Origin: JABSOG01 sp965277695
GTDB taxonomy: Bacteria > Pseudomonadota > Gammaproteobacteria > Enterobacterales > Alteromonadaceae
Direction of reading: 5' to 3'
NCBI GenBank assembly: GCA_965277695.1
Contig: CBDIDQ010000054.1
Coordinates: forward strand, 1 to 64,000
Length of the DNA: 64,000 nucleotides
Positions 34,221 through 42,541 of this stretch are shown here, one piece after another. A program made the position numbers and the translations under genes. The first letter of the stretch is position 1; every line of letters starts with the position of its first letter. Below the pieces are notes generated by a model. That model made no database searches. It was not told the origin of the DNA and saw nothing but the letters and a program-made list of their open reading frames with translations.

Positions 34221-35786
34221 ATGGCATATCCAGTGGCGGTGAATATCACCGACATTCAAAGCGCGATGAATTCTGATCAATGGGATGCATTGATCATCGT
34301 CGCCCCAGACTTTGAACTTCTCGACCCTCAACCCGCTAAAGAATCTCAACTCAATGACTTTATTCAACAAACGGCCTCTATTGATGGGCGTATCGGCAAT
34401 GCGCCAGTATTGCTGGTCACTGAACTGGTGCCCGGCAAACGACTGATTTTGTCACCCACCGGCGATGTTAATGGCGATTACGCTGACGCCAGAAACTTCG
34501 GCGATGCCGCCAATGCCGCCATCCTGATGGCCGCTGCCGCAGGGGCAACTCATCCATTATTATGGGTTAAAGGCGCACCACAGAACGAACTATATACTTT
34601 TGCTGCTGAAGTGGCTTACCTCGGTACCACTCAAGCCTTGTGGCAGCCTCTCGAAGCCCGCGAATTCCACACCGAAGAAGCTATTGAAACCGTTAAAACG
34701 ATTGGTTTGTATGCTGGTGCTGGTGAGATTGATGAGCAGTGGCTTGATGCTTTAGAATCCGGTTGCCGGGTCGCCAGAGATTTATGTGGCACTGAGCCTG
34801 AGCGTATGGCTCCACCCAAATTTGCCGAATATTGTCAGCAAACCTTCGAAGGTAGTGCGGTTAATGTCACCGTGTTGGACGACATGAAAATGATGGTAGA
34901 AGAATATCCGATGCTAATGGCCGTTGCCAGAGCTTCGGTGACAGTTAAACGCCATCAACCACGAGTGATTCGATTGGAATATTGTGGCAAAGGCAAGACT
35001 GAAAAAACCCTGTTATTGGCTGGTAAAGGACTGGTTTATGACACTGGTGGAGCCGACTTAAAAGTCGGTGGTCACATGGCTGGCATGAGCCGAGATAAAG
35101 GGGGCGGGGCTGCTGTCGCTGGTTTCATGGCGGTTTTAGCCAAGCTACAACCTGCTGGTATCAAAGTCATCGCTGAAATTGGTGCAGTCCGCAACAGTAT
35201 TGGCAGCGATGCTTTTGTGCCGGATGAAATTATTACTAGCCATCACGGGGTTCGGGTACGCATCGGTAATACAGATGCTGAAGGACGTTTGGTTTTAGGT
35301 GATTTGTTATCACATTTGCGTATTGATGCGATTGATTCAGTTAAACCTGAGTTGTTCTCTATCGCCACTTTGACCGGTCATGCTGCACGAGCGGTTGGTC
35401 CTTATACCGCATTGGTTGAGAATGCGCCAGCTAGAGCTAATGGCTTGTCGCAAAAAATGGTGGTTCATGGTGATGCGTGGGGCGATCCTTGTGAAATCTC
35501 TCGCTCACGTCGTGAAGATTGGTCATTTATTCAGCCACGCACCAAAGCGGACGATGTATTGTCTTGTAACAATGCGGGCTCTGCGGTTACCGCCCGAGGA
35601 CATCAATTCCCAATGGCCTTTCTGGCGATTTCTTCGGGTTTAGATAAGCATGGCTGTGACAGTAATTTGCCCTTGCCGTTTGTGCATATTGATATTGCCG
35701 GCTCTGGTGTTGAAGGCGGAGATTGGCAGCACGGTAAACCTACAGCGGCATCTGTGGTGATGTTGGCTGCGACTTATTTACGCTAG
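34221..35786 (+). CDS. M17-family (leucyl aminopeptidase-like) metallopeptidase
   Basis: This is a 521-aa protein. GKGLVYDTGGADLKVGGHMA carries the first metal/catalytic residues, and NTDAEGRLVLGDLL is the exact M17 signature. The usual MKxDMxG segment reads MSRDKGGGAAV, and the region DIAGSGVEGGD contains the late metal-side segment. The N-terminal domain is shorter than in PepA, which puts it in a distinct M17 branch. It cleaves N-terminal residues from peptides in the cytoplasm. It lacks an obvious operon partner. Confidence 0.88.
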   Translation: MAYPVAVNITDIQSAMNSDQWDALIIVAPDFELLDPQPAKESQLNDFIQQTASIDGRIGNAPVLLVTELVPGKRLILSPTGDVNGDYADARNFGDAANAAILMAAAAGATHPLLWVKGAPQNELYTFAAEVAYLGTTQALWQPLEAREFHTEEAIETVKTIGLYAGAGEIDEQWLDALESGCRVARDLCGTEPERMAPPKFAEYCQQTFEGSAVNVTVLDDMKMMVEEYPMLMAVARASVTVKRHQPRVIRLEYCGKGKTEKTLLLAGKGLVYDTGGADLKVGGHMAGMSRDKGGGAAVAGFMAVLAKLQPAGIKVIAEIGAVRNSIGSDAFVPDEIITSHHGVRVRIGNTDAEGRLVLGDLLSHLRIDAIDSVKPELFSIATLTGHAARAVGPYTALVENAPARANGLSQKMVVHGDAWGDPCEISRSRREDWSFIQPRTKADDVLSCNNAGSAVTARGHQFPMAFLAISSGLDKHGCDSNLPLPFVHIDIAGSGVEGGDWQHGKPTAASVVMLAATYLR

Positions 35787-35816
35787 CCGCTGAATTGGTG
35801 CTAGCTACGCAAAGAT

Positions 35817-35851
35817 AACCGGGGACGCCTTGTTGTATAGCGTCCCGGGTT
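35817..35851 (+). terminator. Strong hairpin after the M17 peptidase gene
   Basis: AACCGGGGACGC and GCGTCCCGGGTT pair around an 11-base loop, 31 bases past the stop. No T-run follows, so it may act as an RNA-stabilising hairpin rather than a classical terminator. Confidence 0.5.
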
Positions 35852-35888
35852 AAATCACAATAATCGGTTATACAGGATAGTTAAATCA

Positions 35889-38591
35889 ATGAAAATCAGC
35901 CAGAAAATACTGCTTTATATGCTGCCGCTGGTGATTTTACCGCTATTACTGCTGGGTGGGTTTTCTTACATCAGCTCACAAAACAACACTGAACAACAAG
36001 CCCGCTCTCGGGTCAACAGTTACCTATCGCAAAACAAACATCAAATAGAAAGTTATTATAAAACCATCGAATCGACCCATATTCTGTTAAGTAAGTCCCC
36101 TTTGATTGAGCAATACTTGTCAATTGAACAAGAAACTGATAGTTCACTAGAAACAAAAGCCTTACACCAGCGTTTGCTGGTTGATGCTTTTTCTCAATAT
36201 GCTTCTTCATACCAGGATTTTTATGAGATCAGGTTGATCTCCGCCGCTGGTCAAGAAGAGATCCGCTTTACTACCGACAACTCGGTGAATTTAACCGACA
36301 ATGAAAGCAATACAGGCTATTTCGCTCTGATCAGCAACATGACTGATGAGCAAGGATTGTTTTTAATCGACAACCCAGATAATGATGAAATTGCGCTGTT
36401 GTCGGCGAAAAAAATCTACGCCAAAATGGATTCAACTCAACTGGTGCCAAAGCTGGCTGATTATTTGGTATTCACCGTTAGACCATCAGCAATTATTGAT
36501 GTGGTTAATCATAGTCTGGGTGACTCTGGGGTCACCTTTATCACCAATGCCCATGGCACGGTATTGTTTTCAGCCCAATCTTATTTGCAAGGCACAGTAT
36601 TAGCCGGACCACTGTTTGCGCAATTGAAAGCAACGGTGGATACTCAGGCGCTGGCAGTGGTGGATGAAAGCAAAGGTGAAATGCATTATCAGGGCAGCCA
36701 ACTGTCTAATGGCTATCTGCTGTTTACCGGGCTGTTAAAAGATGAGCTGGTGGCTGACAGGCAATATCTCGGGCTGGTTTCGATGGTGACCACTTTGGTG
36801 GTGATGATCATGGTGCCGTTTTTACTCTATTACTTTTTGAAAACCCTAGTATTACAACCGATTGCCGAGTTAACCATGGCCAAGCAGGCGGTGGGCAAAG
36901 GCAATCTGGACGTGCGCCTTGATGGCCAACCTAATGATGAAATCGGCCAGCTCTATTCGTCATTTAATGTGATGGTTAGGCAGCTTAAAGTGTACCGTGA
37001 GCGAGAGATGGAAAATAAGCTGCATCTTGAAGATAAGATTATGGCCCGTACTAAAGCACTCAAAGATGCCAATCTTGAACTTGAAAGCAGCAACAAAGCA
37101 CTAGATGAGGCAAGAAATATTGCCGAGCAAGCCAATCAGCTTAAAAGCTCCTTTTTGGCTAATATGAGTCATGAGATCAGAACGCCATTAACGGCGATCA
37201 TCGGTTTTACTGAGCAGGCGCTAAAGCCACAAGATGACGATGATCAACAGGACTATTTGCAACGGGTATTACGCAGTGGTCAGCATTTATTACATCTGAT
37301 TAATGAAATTCTCGACTTGTCAAAAATTGAGGCAGATAAACTCGAACTCGAACATAAGCCGATTAACTTGTTTGAGCTGCTGGCGGATATCGAAGCGTTG
37401 AATACTGCACTGGCACGAGAAAAATCGCTCCATTTTGCCATTCGTTACGAATATCCACTGCCGCAAATTTTCAATGGTGATCTCATTCGTCTGCGGCAGA
37501 TTTTGCTTAATCTGTGTAGTAATGCGGTTAAGTTTACCCGTCAGGGTGAGGTGATTTTGACGGTGGCTTTTTGTGAAGTGAGTAATGAGATTTTATTCTC
37601 CATTCAGGATAGTGGTATTGGCATGTCTGATCAGGAGCTGCGACGGTTGTTTCAACCGTTTGTTCAGGCCGATTCGAGCATTACCCGTCAATTTGGCGGC
37701 AGTGGCTTAGGATTGGTGATCTCGCAAAAACTGACTCAGTTGATGCGTGGTCGTATTGCGGTTGAGAGTATTAAAGGTTTGGGTAGTCGTTTTGATGTGT
37801 TTATTCCCACCGATATGAGTCTGGTGAATTTAGTCGATAGCTTACCGTTTGCTCGAACTGTACAACATAAGCAAGATGATCAAATTAATCATTTTGAAGA
37901 TGCGCGAGTATTAGTGGCAGAGGATAATTCGGATAACCAGTATTTGATTGAGTTGTTGTTACGTCGGTTTGGGGTGAGTTTCCATACCGTTGAAAATGGT
38001 AAAAAAGCCGTTGAAGCGGCGATGATTGAAGACTTTGACTTGATTTTGATGGACATTCAAATGCCAGAAATGGGCGGTTGTGAAGCGGTGGAATTATTGC
38101 GTTCAACCGGGGTGGATTGTCCTATCATCGCATTGACTGCCAATATCATGAAAGAAGATATTGATGGTTATCTTAGTTCTGGATTCAATGGTACTTTGGC
38201 GAAGCCGATCCAGCAAAAAAGCTTTTTTAATACCATTAACAGTCACTTGAAAGAAACATTGGCACAGTCGCAGTCGATTGATAAACTGGTTGCAGAGTTA
38301 GATAATGACAGTGAAGTTTTGCAGCTTAAAGCCAACTTTACAGCGGCTTTGCCAGAATTGATTGAGAGCTTTAATCAGTATGTGAAAACCAATGACTGGA
38401 ATGGGTTGCGGCATCATGCCCATATGATTAAAGGCAGTGCCGGGAGTTTAGGTTATCCTGATTTGACTCAACAGGCAGCCAGTATTGAAACCTATGTGAA
38501 GAACGAACAATTTGCATTGGCCAAAAATGCCACCAAAACGTTTACCGAAACTTGTGAGCGTAATTTGTTTGACAGCATTAAAAGTGTGTAA
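35889..38591 (+). CDS. Hybrid sensor histidine kinase (sensor-HAMP-HK-REC-HPt)
   Basis: This is a 900-aa inner-membrane kinase. It has TM1 (about 8-28), a periplasmic Cache-like sensor (about 30-300), TM2 (about 303-323), HAMP (about 325-378) and a coiled coil. HisKA has SHEIRTPL near residue 428. The HATPase domain has LCSNAVKFT, DSGIGM and GSGLGLVI. A receiver follows (VLVAEDN, LILMDIQMPEMGG), then a C-terminal HPt domain with HMIKGSAGSLG. All phosphorelay residues are present. The signal and the output regulator are unknown. AGGAT lies upstream of the ATG. The next gene starts 10 bases after its stop. Confidence 0.92.
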   Translation: MKISQKILLYMLPLVILPLLLLGGFSYISSQNNTEQQARSRVNSYLSQNKHQIESYYKTIESTHILLSKSPLIEQYLSIEQETDSSLETKALHQRLLVDAFSQYASSYQDFYEIRLISAAGQEEIRFTTDNSVNLTDNESNTGYFALISNMTDEQGLFLIDNPDNDEIALLSAKKIYAKMDSTQLVPKLADYLVFTVRPSAIIDVVNHSLGDSGVTFITNAHGTVLFSAQSYLQGTVLAGPLFAQLKATVDTQALAVVDESKGEMHYQGSQLSNGYLLFTGLLKDELVADRQYLGLVSMVTTLVVMIMVPFLLYYFLKTLVLQPIAELTMAKQAVGKGNLDVRLDGQPNDEIGQLYSSFNVMVRQLKVYREREMENKLHLEDKIMARTKALKDANLELESSNKALDEARNIAEQANQLKSSFLANMSHEIRTPLTAIIGFTEQALKPQDDDDQQDYLQRVLRSGQHLLHLINEILDLSKIEADKLELEHKPINLFELLADIEALNTALAREKSLHFAIRYEYPLPQIFNGDLIRLRQILLNLCSNAVKFTRQGEVILTVAFCEVSNEILFSIQDSGIGMSDQELRRLFQPFVQADSSITRQFGGSGLGLVISQKLTQLMRGRIAVESIKGLGSRFDVFIPTDMSLVNLVDSLPFARTVQHKQDDQINHFEDARVLVAEDNSDNQYLIELLLRRFGVSFHTVENGKKAVEAAMIEDFDLILMDIQMPEMGGCEAVELLRSTGVDCPIIALTANIMKEDIDGYLSSGFNGTLAKPIQQKSFFNTINSHLKETLAQSQSIDKLVAELDNDSEVLQLKANFTAALPELIESFNQYVKTNDWNGLRHHAHMIKGSAGSLGYPDLTQQAASIETYVKNEQFALAKNATKTFTETCERNLFDSIKSV

Positions 38592-38601
38592 GGTGATGAT
38601 G

Positions 38602-39966
38602 ATGAAAAAATTGATTTCTACAATATGGTGTTTGGGTTTACTGGCAGGTTGTGGCGGCGGGGGCGGCGGCTCTACTGCCACCACCGGTCAAGGTGGTGGG
38701 CAAACACCTGTGCCACCTGCCAGTCAATGTAGTGTAGCTGCTGAAAACGAAGCTTTGCTGGGTTATCTGCAAGACGATTATTATTGGTATCAGGACATTC
38801 CTCAAGGTCTGGACGCGGCCAGCTTTGCTTCCCCACAAGATTTGTTAGCAGCGGCTAAAGTGGCGCAAGACCGTTTCAGTTTTGTCATCTCTACGGCTGA
38901 GTTTGACGCTATCTTTACCAATGCCAATTTTGTTGGTATGGGTTTTTCTAACCGAGTTGCCAGCAACGGACAAACCCTAGAAATTCGTTATGTGTTTGAT
39001 AATGGTGCTGCTTTTGAAGCCGGTATGGCGCGTGGTGATAACATCACGGCAATCAATGGCACGGCGGTATCTGAATTGGTTAGTCAGGTGAATGCCGGAC
39101 AAACCACCTGGGCGGCTATTTTTGGTCAGAGCGTTGCAGGCAACGAAGTGACGCTGACCTATAGCAAACCTTCGGGAGAAAGCTTGACTAAGGTGTTTGT
39201 TAAATCAGTTATTGATACTAATACGGTACTTGCAAGCCAAGTCATTCCGACACTAGACAAGCAAGTGGGTTATATGGTGTTTGATCAGTTTATTAGTCGT
39301 TCAGAAGCTGATTTGAACACTGCCTTTAACCAGTTGAGTGCGGCTAATGTTGACGAGCTGATACTGGATTTGCGTTATAACGGTGGCGGGTTTGTCCATG
39401 TTGCTAATCAGCTGAGTACGCAAATTGCGGGTACTAATGTCAGCGGTCAGACTTTTACGGGTTTGGTTTATAATGACAAAAATACCGCCAGAAATACCTC
39501 ACAAACCTTTGCATTAGGTGAAGGGGTTGAACAACTTAACCTTGATCGGGTGATTGTGTTAACCACCGCTCAGACTTGCTCAGCCAGTGAATTGGTGATC
39601 AACGGTTTGTCGCCATTTATTGATGTTGTCACTATCGGCGATACTACTTGTGGTAAACCTGTAGGCATGAATCCGGTGCAAATTTGTGAAGATACAATAT
39701 TTGCCATTAACTTTGAAACGGTTAACGGCTTAGGGGTTGGCGGATATTTTAATGGTATTGCTACCGAATGTTTTGCCCAAGATAACATTGTCGCCGATTG
39801 GGGCAGTATCGAAGATCCATTACTCAGAGAAGGACTGTTTTATATTGATAATGGCAGTTGCTTTACCGCAAACCGTGCGCCCTTGGCATTAGAGCAGTCG
39901 CCAGCTAATCTAAATGACCCGATTGATTTTCGCTTAGGCCCTCGGGCGACACAAAATATTCGCTGA
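38602..39966 (+). CDS. S41 (C-terminal-processing-like) peptidase lipoprotein
   Basis: This is a 454-aa protein with a lipoprotein signal (KKLISTIWCLGLLAG then Cys) and a Gly-rich stretch after the Cys. A PDZ-like segment lies around 115-190 (VFDNGAAFEAGMARGDNITA). The S41 catalytic core has LILDLRYNGGGFV, the Ser in TCSASELVINGL and the Lys in TCGKPVGM. It is expected in the periplasm, anchored by lipid. I start at the third of three consecutive ATGs because AAGGT lies 7 bases upstream; the earlier ATGs or an open frame to 38512 are less likely. It may be co-transcribed with the kinase. Confidence 0.85.
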   Translation: MKKLISTIWCLGLLAGCGGGGGGSTATTGQGGGQTPVPPASQCSVAAENEALLGYLQDDYYWYQDIPQGLDAASFASPQDLLAAAKVAQDRFSFVISTAEFDAIFTNANFVGMGFSNRVASNGQTLEIRYVFDNGAAFEAGMARGDNITAINGTAVSELVSQVNAGQTTWAAIFGQSVAGNEVTLTYSKPSGESLTKVFVKSVIDTNTVLASQVIPTLDKQVGYMVFDQFISRSEADLNTAFNQLSAANVDELILDLRYNGGGFVHVANQLSTQIAGTNVSGQTFTGLVYNDKNTARNTSQTFALGEGVEQLNLDRVIVLTTAQTCSASELVINGLSPFIDVVTIGDTTCGKPVGMNPVQICEDTIFAINFETVNGLGVGGYFNGIATECFAQDNIVADWGSIEDPLLREGLFYIDNGSCFTANRAPLALEQSPANLNDPIDFRLGPRATQNIR

Positions 39967-40036
39967 TGGCATGGTTGTTGACTGAAACTGTGTAGGGGTC
40001 TACGTCAGTCTTTTGTTTTTGACTTTGCTTTGCTTT

Positions 40037-40206
40037 TCTCCGTGACTCCGTGTCTCCGTGGTGAAAGCTTTTGATTTTAAAGAACAAAGCGGTAAAGCAA
40101 GAATAGTGGTTTTGCCTTATGGGGTCGATGGGCTTTTCGGGTTTTTGGAGCCCTTCGTTCAACAATCAAAAGCATTTGGACTACGGAGACACGGAGATAC
40201 GGAGAA
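40037..40206. repeat. Inverted-repeat element with ACGGAGACACGGAG arms
   Basis: The left arm (40037-40076, CTCCGTGTCTCCGTGG, AAAGCTTTTGATT) and right arm (40164-40206, AATCAAAAGCATTT, CGGAGACACGGAG) are about 40-bp imperfect inverted repeats around 87 bp. The 39967-40324 gap consists of this element plus flanks; ATGGCATGGTTRTTGA is present on both sides (39965 and 40270). No gene is visible inside. Confidence 0.65.
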
Positions 40207-40324
40207 GGTCAAAAGCCATTATTGTTTTTTTGCTTTTGACCTTGCTTCCCCTTTGTATCCTCTTTATGTATGGCATGGTTATTGAAAGAGCAGGGTGATT
40301 GATTATGAATAAACGAGTGTCGTT

Positions 40325-40966
40325 ATGTTGAAAGCTAAATTATCCGTCAAAATTCTGCCTATTATTTCCCTCGCATTTGCCTTGCTTGCGTCAGCACCTC
40401 GCGCTGAGCAGTTAGAGGCAATACAAATTTATACTCAAGATCAATTACTAGATTTAATCAAACAAAACAAACACCTGCAAAGAGTGAAAGCCGATGACTG
40501 CCAGCTGTTGCAAGATATTGAAGCACGGGCAACGGTCTTGAAGGTGCCAGCTTATCAGTTTCTTTATGGTGATATGTTAGCTTATGCGGTGTGTGTTGAT
40601 AAAAACGTAGAGCGAGGCATGTATTATATGCGTTTGGCTGCCGACCAAGGATTGCCGCAGGGGTTGGAACAACTTGGCCGCTATTATCACATTGGTCACT
40701 TTGTCCAAGCTGACGTGAATCAGGCGATCATTTATTTGAGAGAAGCCGCTTCGATGGGTGAATTGAAGTCAAAAATGCGACTGGTACGAATATTCCTCCA
40801 AGGAGAAGGCAGCCCTTATGATTATGAGGATGCCTATCGTTGGTTACATCACTCAGTGATTGCTGACAAGAAAACCCATAAAGAAGCCACCAAACTGTTG
40901 ACTCAACTGGCCAAATTAATGCCTGCTAAAGTGGTTGCCAGAGCGAAGAGGCCGTTGCGGGGGTAG
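40325..40966 (+). CDS. Secreted Sel1-repeat protein
   Basis: This is a 213-aa protein with a signal peptide (LPIISLAFALLASAPRAEQ). Residues about 85-190 contain three Sel1-like repeats (GMYYMRLAADQGLPQGLEQL, NQAIIYLREAASMGELKSKM, EDAYRWLHHSVIADKKTHKE). Sel1 proteins are alpha-solenoid adaptors in periplasm or membrane complexes. The start overlaps no neighbour and the ribosome binding site is weak. Partner is unknown. Confidence 0.78.
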   Translation: MLKAKLSVKILPIISLAFALLASAPRAEQLEAIQIYTQDQLLDLIKQNKHLQRVKADDCQLLQDIEARATVLKVPAYQFLYGDMLAYAVCVDKNVERGMYYMRLAADQGLPQGLEQLGRYYHIGHFVQADVNQAIIYLREAASMGELKSKMRLVRIFLQGEGSPYDYEDAYRWLHHSVIADKKTHKEATKLLTQLAKLMPAKVVARAKRPLRG

Positions 40967-41001
40967 GGGCTACGCCAAATGAACATTAAGAGATAAGTAA
41001 A

Positions 41002-41027
41002 AACGAGGTTGAAACCTCGTCTACGCG
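41002..41027. repeat. REP-like palindrome, copy 3, abutting a stop codon
   Basis: AACGAGGTTGAAACCTCGTC followed by TACGCGG. The CTA at 41021-41023, part of the conserved CGTCTACG flank, is the stop codon (TAG) of the minus-strand response-regulator kinase, so the repeat sits directly on the end of that gene. Confidence 0.75.
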
Positions 41028-42106
41028 GCAAAACACAATGAAATAGAAGTGCCTTGTCCTTTTTCACTGCTGATATTCACATCAATGTTTAATACATCAA
41101 TAATACTCTTGGTAATAGCCATACCCAAGCCGTGACCTTCAATGTCTCTTTCAAAACGACTGAACGGTTCAAAAACCGTATTGACCTGTTCGGCTGTCAT
41201 GCCTATGCCAGTATCATCAACACTTAGTTGTAGTCCCTTGTCGGTTTGGTTGGTGTTGATCGCTATCTGTCCTGCGGGTTTATTGTATTTAACCGCGTTG
41301 GAGATCAAATTAGCTATCAGGGTGGAGAGCATCGCTTGATCAGTATTGATGGTGACGGCAGTGCTAACATTTTGTTTAATGTCGAGCGCTTTTTGTTGGA
41401 TCAAAGGTTGATGTAAATCGAGGTGTTGCTGGAGCAGTACAGAGACGTTGACCGATTCTATTTTCACCCTGCGGTTATGGGTTTCAATTTGGTCATATTC
41501 TAGCAATTGGTCAATCATCGCTTTCATCTGACCGCTGGCATTGACTAAAATCTGCAACATTTGTTGTTCTTTTTCATTGAGGCTATTACGCAACAGTAAA
41601 TGAGAAAAGCCAGAAATGGCATTTAGCGGGGTTTTTAATTCATGGCTGACCATAGCGAGAAACTGGGATTTTTGACCATTGGCCCGTTCAGCGGCTTTTT
41701 GCGCAATATAGAGGCTTTTTTCTGTAGAGCGTTGTTCAAGTACCCGTTTTACTCGGGAAGTTAGCTCGACTTCATTGATAGGTTTGGTGATAAAGTCAGT
41801 GGCTCCGGCACTAAACACCGTCTCAACCGTGTTGTAGTCGTGGGCGTTGGTCATAACAAGCATGGGTAAGTTTTTGAATTGTAACTCGTTTCTGACTTTT
41901 TCACATAGCTCTAAACCGGACATTCGTGGCATATTGATGTCTGTGATGATTAGGTCATATTGTTTATCCTTGATCATTTCAAAACCTTGTTGACCATCTT
42001 CTGCATAAGCAAATTCACTGTCTAAGTCAGCCAAAATGGCATGAACTATCATGCGAATTGATTTGGCATCATCAATTATTAAAATCTCATACGTTTTTGC
42101 GGTCAT
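41021..42106 (-). CDS. Response regulator-histidine kinase fusion (REC-HisKA-HATPase)
   Basis: This is a 361-aa cytoplasmic protein. The N-terminal receiver has ILIIDDAKSIRMIVHAI, LIITDINMPRMSG and the Lys in FITKPINEVE. A HisKA domain follows (LAMVSHELKTPLNAISGF), then HATPase (LISNAVKYNKP, DDTGIGMTAEQV, GHGLGMAITKSI). The receiver-first order suggests that it is controlled by another kinase or by a chemotaxis-type phosphodonor. I prefer ATG 42106, which has AGGAT upstream; an ATG at 42148 adds 14 residues. It has no HPt domain. Confidence 0.9.
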   Translation of the reverse strand: MTAKTYEILIIDDAKSIRMIVHAILADLDSEFAYAEDGQQGFEMIKDKQYDLIITDINMPRMSGLELCEKVRNELQFKNLPMLVMTNAHDYNTVETVFSAGATDFITKPINEVELTSRVKRVLEQRSTEKSLYIAQKAAERANGQKSQFLAMVSHELKTPLNAISGFSHLLLRNSLNEKEQQMLQILVNASGQMKAMIDQLLEYDQIETHNRRVKIESVNVSVLLQQHLDLHQPLIQQKALDIKQNVSTAVTINTDQAMLSTLIANLISNAVKYNKPAGQIAINTNQTDKGLQLSVDDTGIGMTAEQVNTVFEPFSRFERDIEGHGLGMAITKSIIDVLNIDVNISSEKGQGTSISLCFAA

Positions 42107-42270
42107 TATCCTAGCTGCCTCCAACGACATTGGGTTTGCTTTGTGCAATTTTTCAACATTTCTACCTACACTGGTACATTATGAGCAAATTGTGACAAAA
42201 TCGCACGTAATACTATGAAACTTTTAATATTTGTTTGGAATTCAGGTTTTGGTATCTGTTAGGGGAGTAT

Positions 42271-42465
42271 CAACCATCCATGGCTACAATTGCCACACTC
42301 CCCCGAAGTGTCGGACCATCACAATTGCATTCAACCATCCATGGCTACAATTGCCACGCTCCCCCGAAGTGTCGGACCATCACAATTGCATTCAACCATC
42401 CATGGTACAATTGCCACGCTCCCCCGAAGTGTCGGACCATCACAATTGCATTCAACCATCCATGG
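42271..42465 (+). repeat. 61-bp x 3 tandem repeat upstream of rnr
   Basis: Units at 42271-42331, 42332-42392 and 42393-42452 (one base shorter) plus a partial 42453-42465 are almost identical; the first copy has CACAC where the others have CACGC. Each unit holds CAACCATCCATGG, CAATTG and CCCCCGAAGTGTCGGACC. The array ends 76 bases before the rnr ATG, in its promoter region. It is coding-neutral. Confidence 0.92.
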
Positions 42466-42541
42466 TTGAAAAAATAAATCTGCTCTATGATCGAAATTAC
42501 TTTATACTCTTGGCCAATCTTAATCGCTTATTTAGTATTGC

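Noticed and set aside
40058..40285. 75-aa frame in the 40-kb gap
   Set aside because: It lies across the inverted-repeat element and has no family features.
42271..42465. CRISPR array
   Set aside because: The copies are directly adjacent with no unique spacers, the unit is 61 bp and there are no cas genes.
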